Source: Shimia sp022448905
GTDB lineage: Bacteria; Pseudomonadota; Alphaproteobacteria; Rhodobacterales; Rhodobacteraceae
Direction: 5' to 3'
Assembly (NCBI RefSeq): GCF_047126315.1
Contig: NZ_CP138953.1
Span: forward strand, 4,464,001-4,528,000
Length of the DNA stretch: 64,000 nt
The notes under the pieces are model-generated. The model had not been told where the DNA came from. It did no database searches and worked only from the letters and a program-made list of their open reading frames with translations. Every line of letters begins with the position of its first letter. The stretch's first letter is position 1. Shown piece after piece: positions 54,401 through 62,023 of this stretch. The position numbers were made by a program, and so were the translations under genes.

Positions 54401-55018
54401 CAGCTTGATCAGCGGGCTGGCCTCGTGGCTAAGTGAGATTTGAGAGAAGCCGATCTCCTCAGCCAGTTTGCCAAGACGCTGTTCGTGATCCGGGAAGCGG
54501 TAGGCGTGCATGAGGGCGATGGCCACAGAGCGGAAGCCTTTGGCGTGGGCCTCGGCCAGCGCGGCGCGGGCAGCGCTTTCGTCCAGTTCGGTGATGATGT
54601 TGCCGTCCGCATCCAGACGTTCGTCAATTTCGATGACCTCATCATAGAGGAGTTCCGGCAGTTGGATGTCGAGGTCAAAAAGTTTCGGGCGATTCTGGTA
54701 CCCGATCCGCAGCAAATCGCGCAGGCCTTTGGTGATCAGCAGCACCACCGGCTCGCCCTTGCGTTCCAAAAGTGCGTTGGTCGCAACCGTGGTGCCCATT
54801 TTTACAGCAGCGATTTTACCTTCGGGAATCGCTGTGTCGGCGTCCAGTTTCAGCAGCGTACGAATGCCATGCACCGCCGCGTCCCGATAGATTTCCGGGT
54901 TTTCGGACAAGAGCTTATGGCTGTGCAGCGCACCGTCCGGGGCCTTGGCCACGATGTCCGTGAACGTGCCGCCACGGTCGACCCAAAACTGCCACTTCTC
55001 TGCTGGTTGCGTGGACAT
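51425..55018 (-). CDS. 5-oxoprolinase (ATP-hydrolysing), HyuA-HyuB fusion
   Basis: An 1197-residue protein with the full two-part layout of eukaryotic-type 5-oxoprolinase: the HyuA-like half (FWVDRGGTFTDIVAKAPDG at residue 11, IGFDMGGTSTDVCHY near 296, NCFGGAGGQHACLVAD near 455) and the HyuB-like half (DPVMLEVFNNLFMSIAEQMG near 690, NNPFNGGTHLPDV near 780, IDFTGTSDQSPLNYNAP near 955, and a C-terminal GGGGFG). It opens 5-oxoproline to glutamate using ATP. Hydantoinase activity is the alternative, but pcp next door favours 5-oxoproline. GAGGAG supports the start. Confidence 0.92.
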   Translation of the reverse strand: MSTQPAEKWQFWVDRGGTFTDIVAKAPDGALHSHKLLSENPEIYRDAAVHGIRTLLKLDADTAIPEGKIAAVKMGTTVATNALLERKGEPVVLLITKGLRDLLRIGYQNRPKLFDLDIQLPELLYDEVIEIDERLDADGNIITELDESAARAALAEAHAKGFRSVAIALMHAYRFPDHEQRLGKLAEEIGFSQISLSHEASPLIKLVGRGDTAVVDAYLSPILRRYVDQVADALGTDQGGCDRLMFMQSNGGLTDASLFQGRDAILSGPAGGVVGMVRSAAELGFNKLIGFDMGGTSTDVCHYAGEYERSFETEVAGVRMRAPMMSIHTVAAGGGSILTYRDGRMQVGPESAGANPGPCAYRRGGPLTVTDCNVLLGKLHPDHFPHVFGPNGDLPLDADAVRAKFEALKAEIGTDKSVEDLAEGFLRIAVENMANAIKKISVQRGYDVTRYTMNCFGGAGGQHACLVADALGMESIFIHPFAGVLSAFGMGLADIRAMREAQLGCALEDSNAAAQLADIAAAARAEVASQGVAEADIIVEQRAHIRPQGAQQSLPVAFGNADKMRADFVTAHKQRFGFAPDTDDLIIDVLEAEAVGQTGEPVTMPNPAGAARTDATVPFHLNGAWQDIPLVDRTTLAVGDSVTGPAILTETTGTNMIEDGWQATCAAGGNLVLKRIVPLARKEAIGTSVDPVMLEVFNNLFMSIAEQMGATLANTAYSVNIKERYDFSCAIFDQNGDLVANAPHVPVHLGSMSESVRTVLHANADKIRPGDVFMMNNPFNGGTHLPDVTVITPVFDAAGENILYTVASRGHHADIGGKTPGSAPPDSRTIDEEGIVIDNFLLVDRGTLREEDARDLLASGPYPCRNVDQNMADLAAQIAANETGATELRKITTQFGHGTVQAYMGHVQDNAEESVRRVLDVLHDCSFSYPLDDGAKIEVAISVDKVARSATIDFTGTSDQSPLNYNAPMAICRAVVLYVFRTMVGSDIPMNEGCLKPLSLIVPEGSMINPKYPAAVISGNTEVSQAICDTLYGALGVIAGSQGTMNNFVYGNDTHQNYETICGGTGAGDGFDGTSAVHSHMTNTRMTDPEVLETRFPVRVDEFSIRHRSGGQGQTSGGNGIVRRLRFNEPMTVTVLSSHRVVPPHGAQGGGAGAVGENSVVRADGAVLELKGNDQASLEVGDVFVMKTPGGGGFGAL

Positions 55019-55058
55019 GCCGTTCTCCTCGAATCAACTTTATTGTTGCTTTATGTTT

Positions 55059-55085
55059 ATAACGCTGACAATTTGTCAACGTTAT
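55059..55085. promoter_or_regulatory. palindromic operator in 5-oxoprolinase / TRAP divergent promoter
   Basis: A 27-bp dyad: ATAACGCTGACAA, one central base, TTGTCAACGTTAT, symmetric apart from the centre and one position per arm. It lies in the 106-bp gap between the divergent 5-oxoprolinase and TRAP genes, covering likely promoter positions of both. The core TGACAATTTGTCA resembles a sequence in front of the MarR-type gene (58510-58530). Likely binding site of that regulator. Confidence 0.65.
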
Positions 55086-55124
55086 GTGATTGTAAGAATC
55101 AAGAAAACGAACAGGGAGCAACCT

Positions 55125-56084
55125 ATGAAACATGTAATCGCCTTTTCGGCGGCGCTGGCCTGCGCCGCGCCTGCATTTGCTGATGCCTGGGACATGCCGA
55201 CGCCTTATGGCGACAGCACCTTCCACACCCAGAACATCGCGCAATTTGCCGATGATGTGCGTGAAGCCACCAATGGCGATCTGGACATCACCCTGCACAG
55301 TGCCGGCTCGCTGATCCCACATGCGGAGATTAAAAACGCCGTGCGCTCACGTCAGGTGCCTGCTGGTGAGTTCTTCCTGTCCCGCCTGTCCAACGAAGAC
55401 CTGGCCTATGGCATCGACAGCCAGCCGCTGGTGGCGACCTCTTACGACGAAGCCAAGAAGCTCTGGGATGCGCAGAAGCCGGTTGTGACTGAACTGCTGG
55501 CCGAGCAAGGTCTGGTGCCGCTGTTCTCCGTGCCATGGCCTGCGCAGGGTCTCTACACGAACGGTGAGATTGCCACTGTGGACGACCTGAACGGTCTGCG
55601 GTTCCGCGCTTATAACGCGGCGTTAGAAGAGTTTGCCACGCTGGCTGGTGCCGCGCCGGTGCAGGTTGAGGCTTCCAACATTCCGCAGGCGTTCTCCACC
55701 GGTCAGGTACAGGCGATGATCACCTCACCGTCCACTGGCGTGAACTCCACCGCGTGGGATTTTGTGACCCACTACAGCCCAATCAACGCCTGGGTGCCAA
55801 AGAACATCGTGGTTGTGAACCAGCGTGTGTTTGACAAGCTGAGCGATGATACCAAAGCGGCCGTTCTGGCTGCAGCGGCCACGGCGGAAACCCGCGGCTG
55901 GGAGATGTCTGCAGCGGAAGCTGAGGCGAAAACTGCCGAGCTCGCAGCAAACGGCATTACCGTTTACGAGCCAAGCGCAGAACTGGTCGAAGGCCTGCAG
56001 GGCATCGGCACCAAAATGCTGGACAACTGGAAAGCCAATGCGTCTGACGCCGCGCTGTCGATCCTGACCACGTACCAGCAATAA
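55125..56084 (+). CDS. TRAP transporter solute-binding protein (DctP family)
   Basis: A 319-residue periplasmic binding protein. Start at 55125 (GGGAG upstream) opens a signal peptide (KHVIAFSAALACAAPAFA) cleaved before DAWDMP. The mature protein follows the DctP fold: FHTQNIAQFADDVREAT, ITLHSAGSLIPHAEI, GLRFRAYNAALEEFATLAGA (with the conserved substrate-binding arginine) and QAMITSPSTGVNSTAWDF. From its position opposite 5-oxoprolinase, 5-oxoproline is the proposed substrate; the sequence alone does not show this. Confidence 0.92.
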   Translation: MKHVIAFSAALACAAPAFADAWDMPTPYGDSTFHTQNIAQFADDVREATNGDLDITLHSAGSLIPHAEIKNAVRSRQVPAGEFFLSRLSNEDLAYGIDSQPLVATSYDEAKKLWDAQKPVVTELLAEQGLVPLFSVPWPAQGLYTNGEIATVDDLNGLRFRAYNAALEEFATLAGAAPVQVEASNIPQAFSTGQVQAMITSPSTGVNSTAWDFVTHYSPINAWVPKNIVVVNQRVFDKLSDDTKAAVLAAAATAETRGWEMSAAEAEAKTAELAANGITVYEPSAELVEGLQGIGTKMLDNWKANASDAALSILTTYQQ

Positions 56085-56098
56085 CCACCACTCACGAG

Positions 56099-56131
56099 AG
56101 ACCGGCGACACCCCGTGCCGCCGGTCTTTTT
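56099..56131 (+). terminator. partial terminator between TRAP dctP and dctQ
   Basis: GACCGGCG and CGCCGGTC pair around an 11-base loop and are followed by TTTTTG, 15 bp after the dctP stop. Read-through would still express the membrane subunits, giving more binding protein than permease. Confidence 0.75.
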
Positions 56132-56162
56132 GTGCCACCAAACCGATGGGGAGAGGTTTGTC

Positions 56163-56687
56163 ATGCGCCGAATTCTAAACGCAACCTACAAGGCCGCAGG
56201 GATGCTCAGCGCCTTTCTGATCCTGGCGATATGCCTGTTGATCAGTGCGCAGATTGTGCTCAACGGTATGGGCCGTTTGATGCCCGGCGTGTTGCCCTCA
56301 ACCATTCCGTCCTATGCAGATTTCGCAGGCTTTATGCTCGCAGGCGCCACCTTCCTGGCCATGGCTTACACATTGCGCTCAGGCGGGCACATCCGCGTGA
56401 ACCTAGTGGTGCAACGCCTGTCTCCCCGCGTTGTACTGATCGCCGAATTCCTCGCCCTCACCGTCGCCAGCGTCTTTGTTGGTTACGCGCTCTACTTCAG
56501 CGGCGCGCTGGTGCTGGAAAGCCTGTACTACGGCGATGTGTCCAACGGCATCATCCCCGTGCCGCTTTGGCTGCCACAATCCGCCATGACCTTTGGCATG
56601 GGGCTCTTGTTGATCGCCCTGCTGCACTCATTGGTCGACCTGATCACCACCGGCACCTCGGTGCTCAACACCCCAGATGAGGTCTAA
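56163..56687 (+). CDS. TRAP transporter small membrane subunit (DctQ family)
   Basis: A 174-residue protein with four predicted helices, the standard DctQ layout, with YADFAGFMLAGATFLAMAYTLRSGGHIRVNL bearing the conserved second-helix/loop region. The ATG at 56163 is supported by GGGGAGAGG. It lies after the hairpin following dctP and is 3 bp before dctM. Confidence 0.92.
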   Translation: MRRILNATYKAAGMLSAFLILAICLLISAQIVLNGMGRLMPGVLPSTIPSYADFAGFMLAGATFLAMAYTLRSGGHIRVNLVVQRLSPRVVLIAEFLALTVASVFVGYALYFSGALVLESLYYGDVSNGIIPVPLWLPQSAMTFGMGLLLIALLHSLVDLITTGTSVLNTPDEV

Positions 56688-56690
56688 GCC

Positions 56691-57992
56691 ATGGCTGATC
56701 CGTTGATTGCTCTGATCCTTTTGGGTCTTTTGTTGGTTTGTCTCGCCGCGGGCCTATGGGTGGCAATTTCGCTGGGCGTGGTCGCGCTTGTGGCGCTGTT
56801 GGCCTTTTCTAACGCTCCGGCTGGACTGGTGCTGGCGACAACCTTCTGGGGACACTCCCACAGCTGGGCGCTGACCGCCCTGCCCTTGTTTATCCTGATG
56901 GGAGAAATCCTGTTACGCTCGCGCCTGAGCAACGACATGTTCTCCGGTCTAGCCCCTTGGCTGGGCCGCGCGCCGGGACGGCTTTTGCATGTGAACGTCT
57001 TTGGCTGCGCTATCTTTGCCGCCGTGTCTGGCTCTTCTGCTGCCACAGCCGCCACGATTGGCCGGATGTCCGTGCCCGAGCTGACCGAGCGCGGCTATCC
57101 ACAAAGCCTGATCCTAGGCACATTGGCGGGTTCGGCCACGCTGGGCCTTTTGATCCCGCCGTCGATCATCCTGATCGTCTATGGGGTGGCCACGGAGCAA
57201 TCCATTGCCCGCCTGTTCATTGCGGGGGTGTTGCCGGGCGTGATGCTGATCACCCTCTTCGCAGGCTATGTGGCCGTGCGCGCCTGGATGAACCCGGAAT
57301 TGATCCCACAAGAGGCCAAACAGTTCAGCTTTGCAGAGCGCATCAAAGCCTCCCGCAATCTGATCCCGGTGGCTCTCCTGATCATTGGCGTTATTGGCTC
57401 CATCTATACAGGTTTGGCATCTCCTACAGACGCAGCCGCCTTGGGCGTGGTTCTGGCAACATTGCTTGCATGGCTCTCCGGCGGGTTTAGCTGGAAGCTG
57501 TTCATGGATGCGCTGCTGTCTGCCACGCGCACCTCCTGCATGATTGCCTTTATCCTGCTTGGCGCGGCTTACTTGTCTGTGGCGATGGGCTTCACCGGCC
57601 TGCCTCGCAACCTCGCGACCTGGATTGCTGAGATGAACCTCTCTGCGCCTATGTTGCTCTTGGCGCTGACCATCTTCTTCATCATCCTTGGCTGCTTCCT
57701 GGACGGGATTTCAGTGGTGGTGCTGACCACCTCCATCATCATGCCAATGATCGCCGCCGTTGGCATCGACCCGCTGTGGTTTGGCATCTACCTCGTGATC
57801 GTGGTGGAGATGAGCCAGATCACCCCACCGGTGGGCTTCAACCTGTTTGTCATCCAAGGCATGACCGGCATCAACATCCTTGAGGTGGCCAAAGCGGCCT
57901 TCCCCTTCTTCCTGTTGTTGCTCGTTGGTGTGGGTCTGATCGCGGTGTTCCCGCAGATCGTGACCTACCTGCCCGAACTGATGAGCCGCTAA
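56691..57992 (+). CDS. TRAP transporter large membrane subunit (DctM family)
   Basis: A 433-residue permease with about 12 helices. It has LPLFILMGEILLRS, the AAVSGSSAATAATIGRMSVPELTERGY region (highly conserved in DctM), LLIPPSIILIVYGVATEQSI, and near the end QITPPVGFNLFVIQGMTG. It is the ion-coupled transport subunit working with DctQ and DctP. Its stop overlaps the end of the convergent MarR-type gene by 4 bp. Confidence 0.94.
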   Translation: MADPLIALILLGLLLVCLAAGLWVAISLGVVALVALLAFSNAPAGLVLATTFWGHSHSWALTALPLFILMGEILLRSRLSNDMFSGLAPWLGRAPGRLLHVNVFGCAIFAAVSGSSAATAATIGRMSVPELTERGYPQSLILGTLAGSATLGLLIPPSIILIVYGVATEQSIARLFIAGVLPGVMLITLFAGYVAVRAWMNPELIPQEAKQFSFAERIKASRNLIPVALLIIGVIGSIYTGLASPTDAAALGVVLATLLAWLSGGFSWKLFMDALLSATRTSCMIAFILLGAAYLSVAMGFTGLPRNLATWIAEMNLSAPMLLLALTIFFIILGCFLDGISVVVLTTSIIMPMIAAVGIDPLWFGIYLVIVVEMSQITPPVGFNLFVIQGMTGINILEVAKAAFPFFLLLLVGVGLIAVFPQIVTYLPELMSR

Positions 57993-58495
57993 AGCGAGGC
58001 GGCGGCCCGGCTGGCCTGATCATATTGGCCGGACAACAAACGCAGACTGGAGGCGATGTCGCGCATGTCGTCTCCGGTCATATCCAAACGCGACAGCCCT
58101 TCGACAAAACAGCGATCGCGCACGGTGCGATAGTCTTCACATAGCGCAATCCCAGCCTCAGACGGGCGATAGAACACTTCTTTGCCGCGTTTCTCGGATT
58201 CAATCAGCCCCATTTTCAACAGCTTCTTGAGCGCGTAGTTGACGGTGTGGCTGTCCTCGATATTCAGTAGAAAACCAATATCTGTCAGACGCTTATCCCG
58301 ATCCCGATGATTGAGGTTGTGCAGCACCAGAATCTCCAGCGGCGTCATATCGGCATTGCCCGCCGCCGCCATGCAGCGGGTCATCCAGCGCGAAAAAGCA
58401 TTGTAGGCAATGATCATGCCGTATTCGACTTCCGAGGCTTCCCAACCGTCGCCTTCAGCAAGGTGGCGAGAGGAGACAATGCGTCGTTTTTCCAT
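57989..58495 (-). CDS. MarR-type winged-helix regulator of the 5-oxoproline module
   Basis: A 168-residue winged-helix protein of MarR type: MTPLEILVLHNLNHRDRDKRLTDIGFLL then SHTVNYALKKLLKMGLIESEKRGKEVFYRPSEAG. GAGGT precedes the ATG. It is convergent to the TRAP genes and probably represses or activates them: the sequence upstream of its own start (58510-58530) resembles the palindrome in the 5-oxoprolinase / TRAP promoter. Regulatory target is inference. Confidence 0.85.
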   Translation of the reverse strand: MEKRRIVSSRHLAEGDGWEASEVEYGMIIAYNAFSRWMTRCMAAAGNADMTPLEILVLHNLNHRDRDKRLTDIGFLLNIEDSHTVNYALKKLLKMGLIESEKRGKEVFYRPSEAGIALCEDYRTVRDRCFVEGLSRLDMTGDDMRDIASSLRLLSGQYDQASRAAASL

Positions 58496-58509
58496 GGTTT
58501 GACCTCATC

Positions 58510-58530
58510 ATATCGGTAAATTGCCAGCGT
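58510..58530. promoter_or_regulatory. second copy of the module operator, upstream of the MarR-type gene
   Basis: On the minus strand ACGCTGGCAATTTACCGATA aligns with ACGCTGACAATTTGTCAACG of the 55059-55085 palindrome. The shared core reads TGRCAAWTTRYCR. It is 15 bp before the regulator's start codon, so it would mediate autoregulation. Confidence 0.55.
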
Positions 58531-58709
58531 GTTTTCAGCGTACACGACCTATTGCCTGACATGCAAATGCGCAGTTTCTTTGAATTTTTCCCAACGATAG
58601 ACGCACCTCACGCGGCCGGTTGCCAGCCCAAGATCGCACGTTATGCTGCCACGACACGCACTTTTGGCCTGTATTGGGAGCCGAAGCGGACGTGTTAGGG
58701 GGAGACTAG

Positions 58710-59993
58710 GTGAGACTTTCGGGAACACAATGGCGAGGTATGCGAAGCGGCAAGACCGCTTTGGCCGCGCTGGTGGTGAGCCTTCTGGGCACGCAACTCT
58801 ATGCCCAACAGCTCCGGGTTTTGACCTCCATGCCACCCGGTTTTTATCAGCCGTTTGTGGCCGCGTTTTCCAAGCAGCATCCCGACGTGGACGTCATCAC
58901 GCTCAACAAAAATACCAACGCCTCGGTGGATGAAATCCTGCGCGGCAACGAGCGGCAATTTGATGTGTTCTGGTCCTCCTCACCGGAAGCCTTTGAGTTG
59001 CTGCAACAGAACGGGCATCTGGCGGCTTTACCAGCCACCGGTGCACCCGATGTGCATTCTTTTGCGTATTCGGCCCTGGGGTGGACCCAAAAACAAAGCC
59101 GCGCAGCTGCGGCCTCCGCAGGTTGGGATGCGCTCTTGGCACCGGAAAACGCGGGTGCAATTGCCATGGCCCGTCCTTCACGGTCGGGGTCCACGCATAT
59201 GGTGCTGGAACGTTCCTTGCAGGTGCGCGGCTGGCAGGAGGGTTGGGCCTATTTGCTGGAACTCGCGGGCAATCTTAGCACCATCACCGCGCGCAGCTTC
59301 ACTGTCCTGGATGGCGTGGCAAACGGGCGGTTTGACATAGGGCTGACCATCGATTTTCTCGCCCATTCTCGCGCGGACGAAGATCTGAGTTTTGTCTATG
59401 GAACGCCGGTCATGGTCACCACCGCCCGCATTGCGGTACTGGCGGATGGCAAGACACCGGAACAGGCCCGGGCCTTTGTGGACTTTGTGATCTCTGACGC
59501 GGGGCAGCGGCTGTTAATGACGCCGGAGATTGCGCGCACGCCACATGCGGCGCATATCCGGGCTGAGGCCACGGCACCCTATCATCAGGTGCTGGAAGAT
59601 GCGCTGACATTGAACTGGCTGGAGTATGATGCGGCGCTTGCGAGTGAACGGTATTGGGCGGTGAACGCGCTGTTTGATGCTTTTGTGTTTGAGATGTTTG
59701 ACACGCGCCGGGAGGCGTGGCGCAGGCTGCGGGCGCTAGAAGCCGAACAGGCGGCGCCTACCGTGGCAATGCATGACATTCGCCGGCTGCTGACCACCAT
59801 GCCAATTGCAGAGGACGCTGTGGGCAACGAGGGGCGGGCGACGAATGCCAATGCCTTTGCCACATTGTCTGAGCGGCAAGAGGCCAGTTTGCAGGAGTGG
59901 CGCGCGGCGTCGCAGGCTTTGCTGAGCGAGGCGGGCCGCTTGCTGCGGGTGTTGGAAGCGGAACGGGCCAACGCCTTGGTGCGCGACGAATGA
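58710..59993 (+). CDS. extracellular solute-binding protein acting as sensor (PgtC-like)
   Basis: A 427-residue exported protein from a GTG at 58710 (GGGGGAG upstream) with signal peptide ending LLGTQLYAQ. Residues about 32-290 form a type 2 periplasmic binding protein: LRVLTSMPPGFYQPFVAAF, VDVITLNKNTNASVDEIL, FDVFWSSSPEAFELLQQ, RPSRSGSTHMVLERSLQ. The last 130 residues are an added helical region without transport counterpart. It overlaps the kinase gene (ATGA), so it is likely the ligand-sensing partner, as PgtC is in Salmonella. It is paralogous to the transporter binding protein at 63397. Confidence 0.85.
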   Translation: MRLSGTQWRGMRSGKTALAALVVSLLGTQLYAQQLRVLTSMPPGFYQPFVAAFSKQHPDVDVITLNKNTNASVDEILRGNERQFDVFWSSSPEAFELLQQNGHLAALPATGAPDVHSFAYSALGWTQKQSRAAAASAGWDALLAPENAGAIAMARPSRSGSTHMVLERSLQVRGWQEGWAYLLELAGNLSTITARSFTVLDGVANGRFDIGLTIDFLAHSRADEDLSFVYGTPVMVTTARIAVLADGKTPEQARAFVDFVISDAGQRLLMTPEIARTPHAAHIRAEATAPYHQVLEDALTLNWLEYDAALASERYWAVNALFDAFVFEMFDTRREAWRRLRALEAEQAAPTVAMHDIRRLLTTMPIAEDAVGNEGRATNANAFATLSERQEASLQEWRAASQALLSEAGRLLRVLEAERANALVRDE

Positions 59994-62023
59994 GACTGCC
60001 CCCTGTTTTGACCCGCGCGTCGGTGTGGAACCGACTGCTACTCACGATCTCTGGCATCATCCTGACGGTGTGGCTGGTGCTGGCGGTGTCGATCCTGTTT
60101 TTCCTGAAGGCGCAGCGCGATTATGCGGCGATTGCGTCTGAGCAAATCCCGGCACTGGCGGCAGTGAGTGCATTGGCGGAGTATTCGGCGCAGCTGTCCA
60201 CTGTGGCGACGCAGATTGTGGGGCAAAGCGGGACGCCGGACATGGCGGCGCAATTGGAGTTGGGAGAGATTGTTTCTGGTCTGACGGCCAGTCTCACCCC
60301 GATTTCACAGACAGAAGGCACTGGAGAGGCGCCGGAGATTGTTGCGCGTGTGAGTGAAGGACTGTCGGAGATCCAGAGGCTGCAGGGGGCGATTGGGCAG
60401 TCGGAGCGTGAGATGGGCGCGCAGCTCAATACGCTGCGGTGGTTGAATGCGGATGTGCAGGATGAGGTCGACCCGCTGCTGAGTGACTTTGCCTTCAACA
60501 TTTCCATTGCCATGAGCAGTCTGGTGACCAGTGCGGACCCGGATTTTCGTGCACGGCAGGCGCGGTTGATCGAAAACGAAGGCCAACAGCGCGATACCGT
60601 GCGGCGACTGGGGGACAGCACAGCCAATACCGTGACGTTGATTTTTCAGGCGGCGGTGGCGGAAAACCGGCAGCGGCTGGCGCAGTTACAAGGGCTGACG
60701 GACGATGCCTTGGTGCGCATTGCTGGTCTTCGGACCCAGCTTGACGACAAGCCCGAACTGACCACTCTCCGGCAATCTGTGGAAGCCTTGGTGCCAGTTG
60801 CGACCAGCGAGACCGGCGTGTTTCGCTTGCGACTGGCGTGGCTGGACGCGCAAGCCGATATGCTTGCAAGCCTAGCGGCGCTGCAAACCGACCTGGGCAA
60901 TTTGCAACTTGTGCTGTCGGCTGCGGGTCAAGAGCAGCGGGCGCGGATTTTGGCTCAGACTGAGCGGTCGCGGCAGGACACAACCTTGGCCATCAGGTGG
61001 TTGATTGGCCTAACCGCGCTGGCGGCGATGATCGGGTTTGGCGTGTTGTTTGGCTATATCCGGACCGGGATTGTGCGCCCGCTGCGGCGGATGACCAAAC
61101 GGTTGAGTGACATCGCGCAGGGTCAGAACCTAATGCTGCCACCCAACAAAGAAGACGATGAAATTGTGCAACTGTCCGTGGCGATTTCCGAGTTTGAACG
61201 CTCCATTCAAACCCGCGATGCGGCGCTGATGTCCCTGGAAACCGAAGTGCAGGAACGCCGGCGCGCCGTTGAGACCCTCAAACAAACGCAGATGGAATTG
61301 ATCCAGGCAGGGAAGATGGCCGCACTGGGACAGATGTCGGCCGGGATTGCGCATGAACTGAACCAGCCGCTAGCCGCAATGCAGCACCGTTTGCAATTGC
61401 TGGAAGACTATGTGACCGAAGGCGATGCCGAGATGACCGCGCGGCAACTGGCCCGTCTGGACGGTCTGATTGATCGCATGACCCGCACGATCGCCTACCT
61501 GCGCAATTTTGCACGGCGCTCCGAATTCAGTGAGGACAGGCTGCCTCTGGATGAACTGGTGAGTGACTCTCTGGCGCTCTTGAAAGCACGCATCACGCAG
61601 GAGGCCACCGAGATCACGGTGGCGAACGACCTGCCCCAGTTGACTGTGATTGGCGACAAAATTCTGATCGAACAGGTGCTGGTCAACATCCTGTCCAACG
61701 CTCTGGACGCCACCCAGCAAGCAGAGCGGCCCGGCCAGATCTCCATCAGCGCGCAATTGATCGACAACGCCGTGCATCTCGCGGTGCGCGACAATGGTGC
61801 CGGGTTTGACCTGATCCCTGCCGCCGAAGCGCTGGACCCTTTTGTGACCACCAAGGAGGTTGGAAAGGGGCTGGGACTGGGCTTGTCGATTTCCTACAAC
61901 ATCATGAAAGACCTGAACGGCGACTTGCAACTGAGCCCCAACACGGATGGGCCGGGTGCAACGGCAACGCTTGTTCTACGCACAGGGGGAGCAGATGCAG
62001 CCGCAGATAATCTTGGTGGATGA
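59990..62023 (+). CDS. sensor histidine kinase with periplasmic domain (PgtB-like)
   Basis: A 677-residue membrane kinase. Helix 1 (about residues 17-42) and helix 2 (about 330-355) bracket a helical periplasmic domain of about 290 residues; then HAMP (VRPLRRMTKRLSDIAQG), a coiled coil, HisKA with the phospho-acceptor in MSAGIAHELNQPLAAMQHRL (about 460), and ATPase motifs LVNILSNALDA, VRDNGAGFDL and GLGLGLSISYNIMKD. Start at 59990 overlaps the sensor gene and is followed in 4-codon-scale overlap by the regulator. The upstream in-frame ATG is inside the sensor gene and is rejected. Confidence 0.92.
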   Translation: MRLPPVLTRASVWNRLLLTISGIILTVWLVLAVSILFFLKAQRDYAAIASEQIPALAAVSALAEYSAQLSTVATQIVGQSGTPDMAAQLELGEIVSGLTASLTPISQTEGTGEAPEIVARVSEGLSEIQRLQGAIGQSEREMGAQLNTLRWLNADVQDEVDPLLSDFAFNISIAMSSLVTSADPDFRARQARLIENEGQQRDTVRRLGDSTANTVTLIFQAAVAENRQRLAQLQGLTDDALVRIAGLRTQLDDKPELTTLRQSVEALVPVATSETGVFRLRLAWLDAQADMLASLAALQTDLGNLQLVLSAAGQEQRARILAQTERSRQDTTLAIRWLIGLTALAAMIGFGVLFGYIRTGIVRPLRRMTKRLSDIAQGQNLMLPPNKEDDEIVQLSVAISEFERSIQTRDAALMSLETEVQERRRAVETLKQTQMELIQAGKMAALGQMSAGIAHELNQPLAAMQHRLQLLEDYVTEGDAEMTARQLARLDGLIDRMTRTIAYLRNFARRSEFSEDRLPLDELVSDSLALLKARITQEATEITVANDLPQLTVIGDKILIEQVLVNILSNALDATQQAERPGQISISAQLIDNAVHLAVRDNGAGFDLIPAAEALDPFVTTKEVGKGLGLGLSISYNIMKDLNGDLQLSPNTDGPGATATLVLRTGGADAAADNLGG

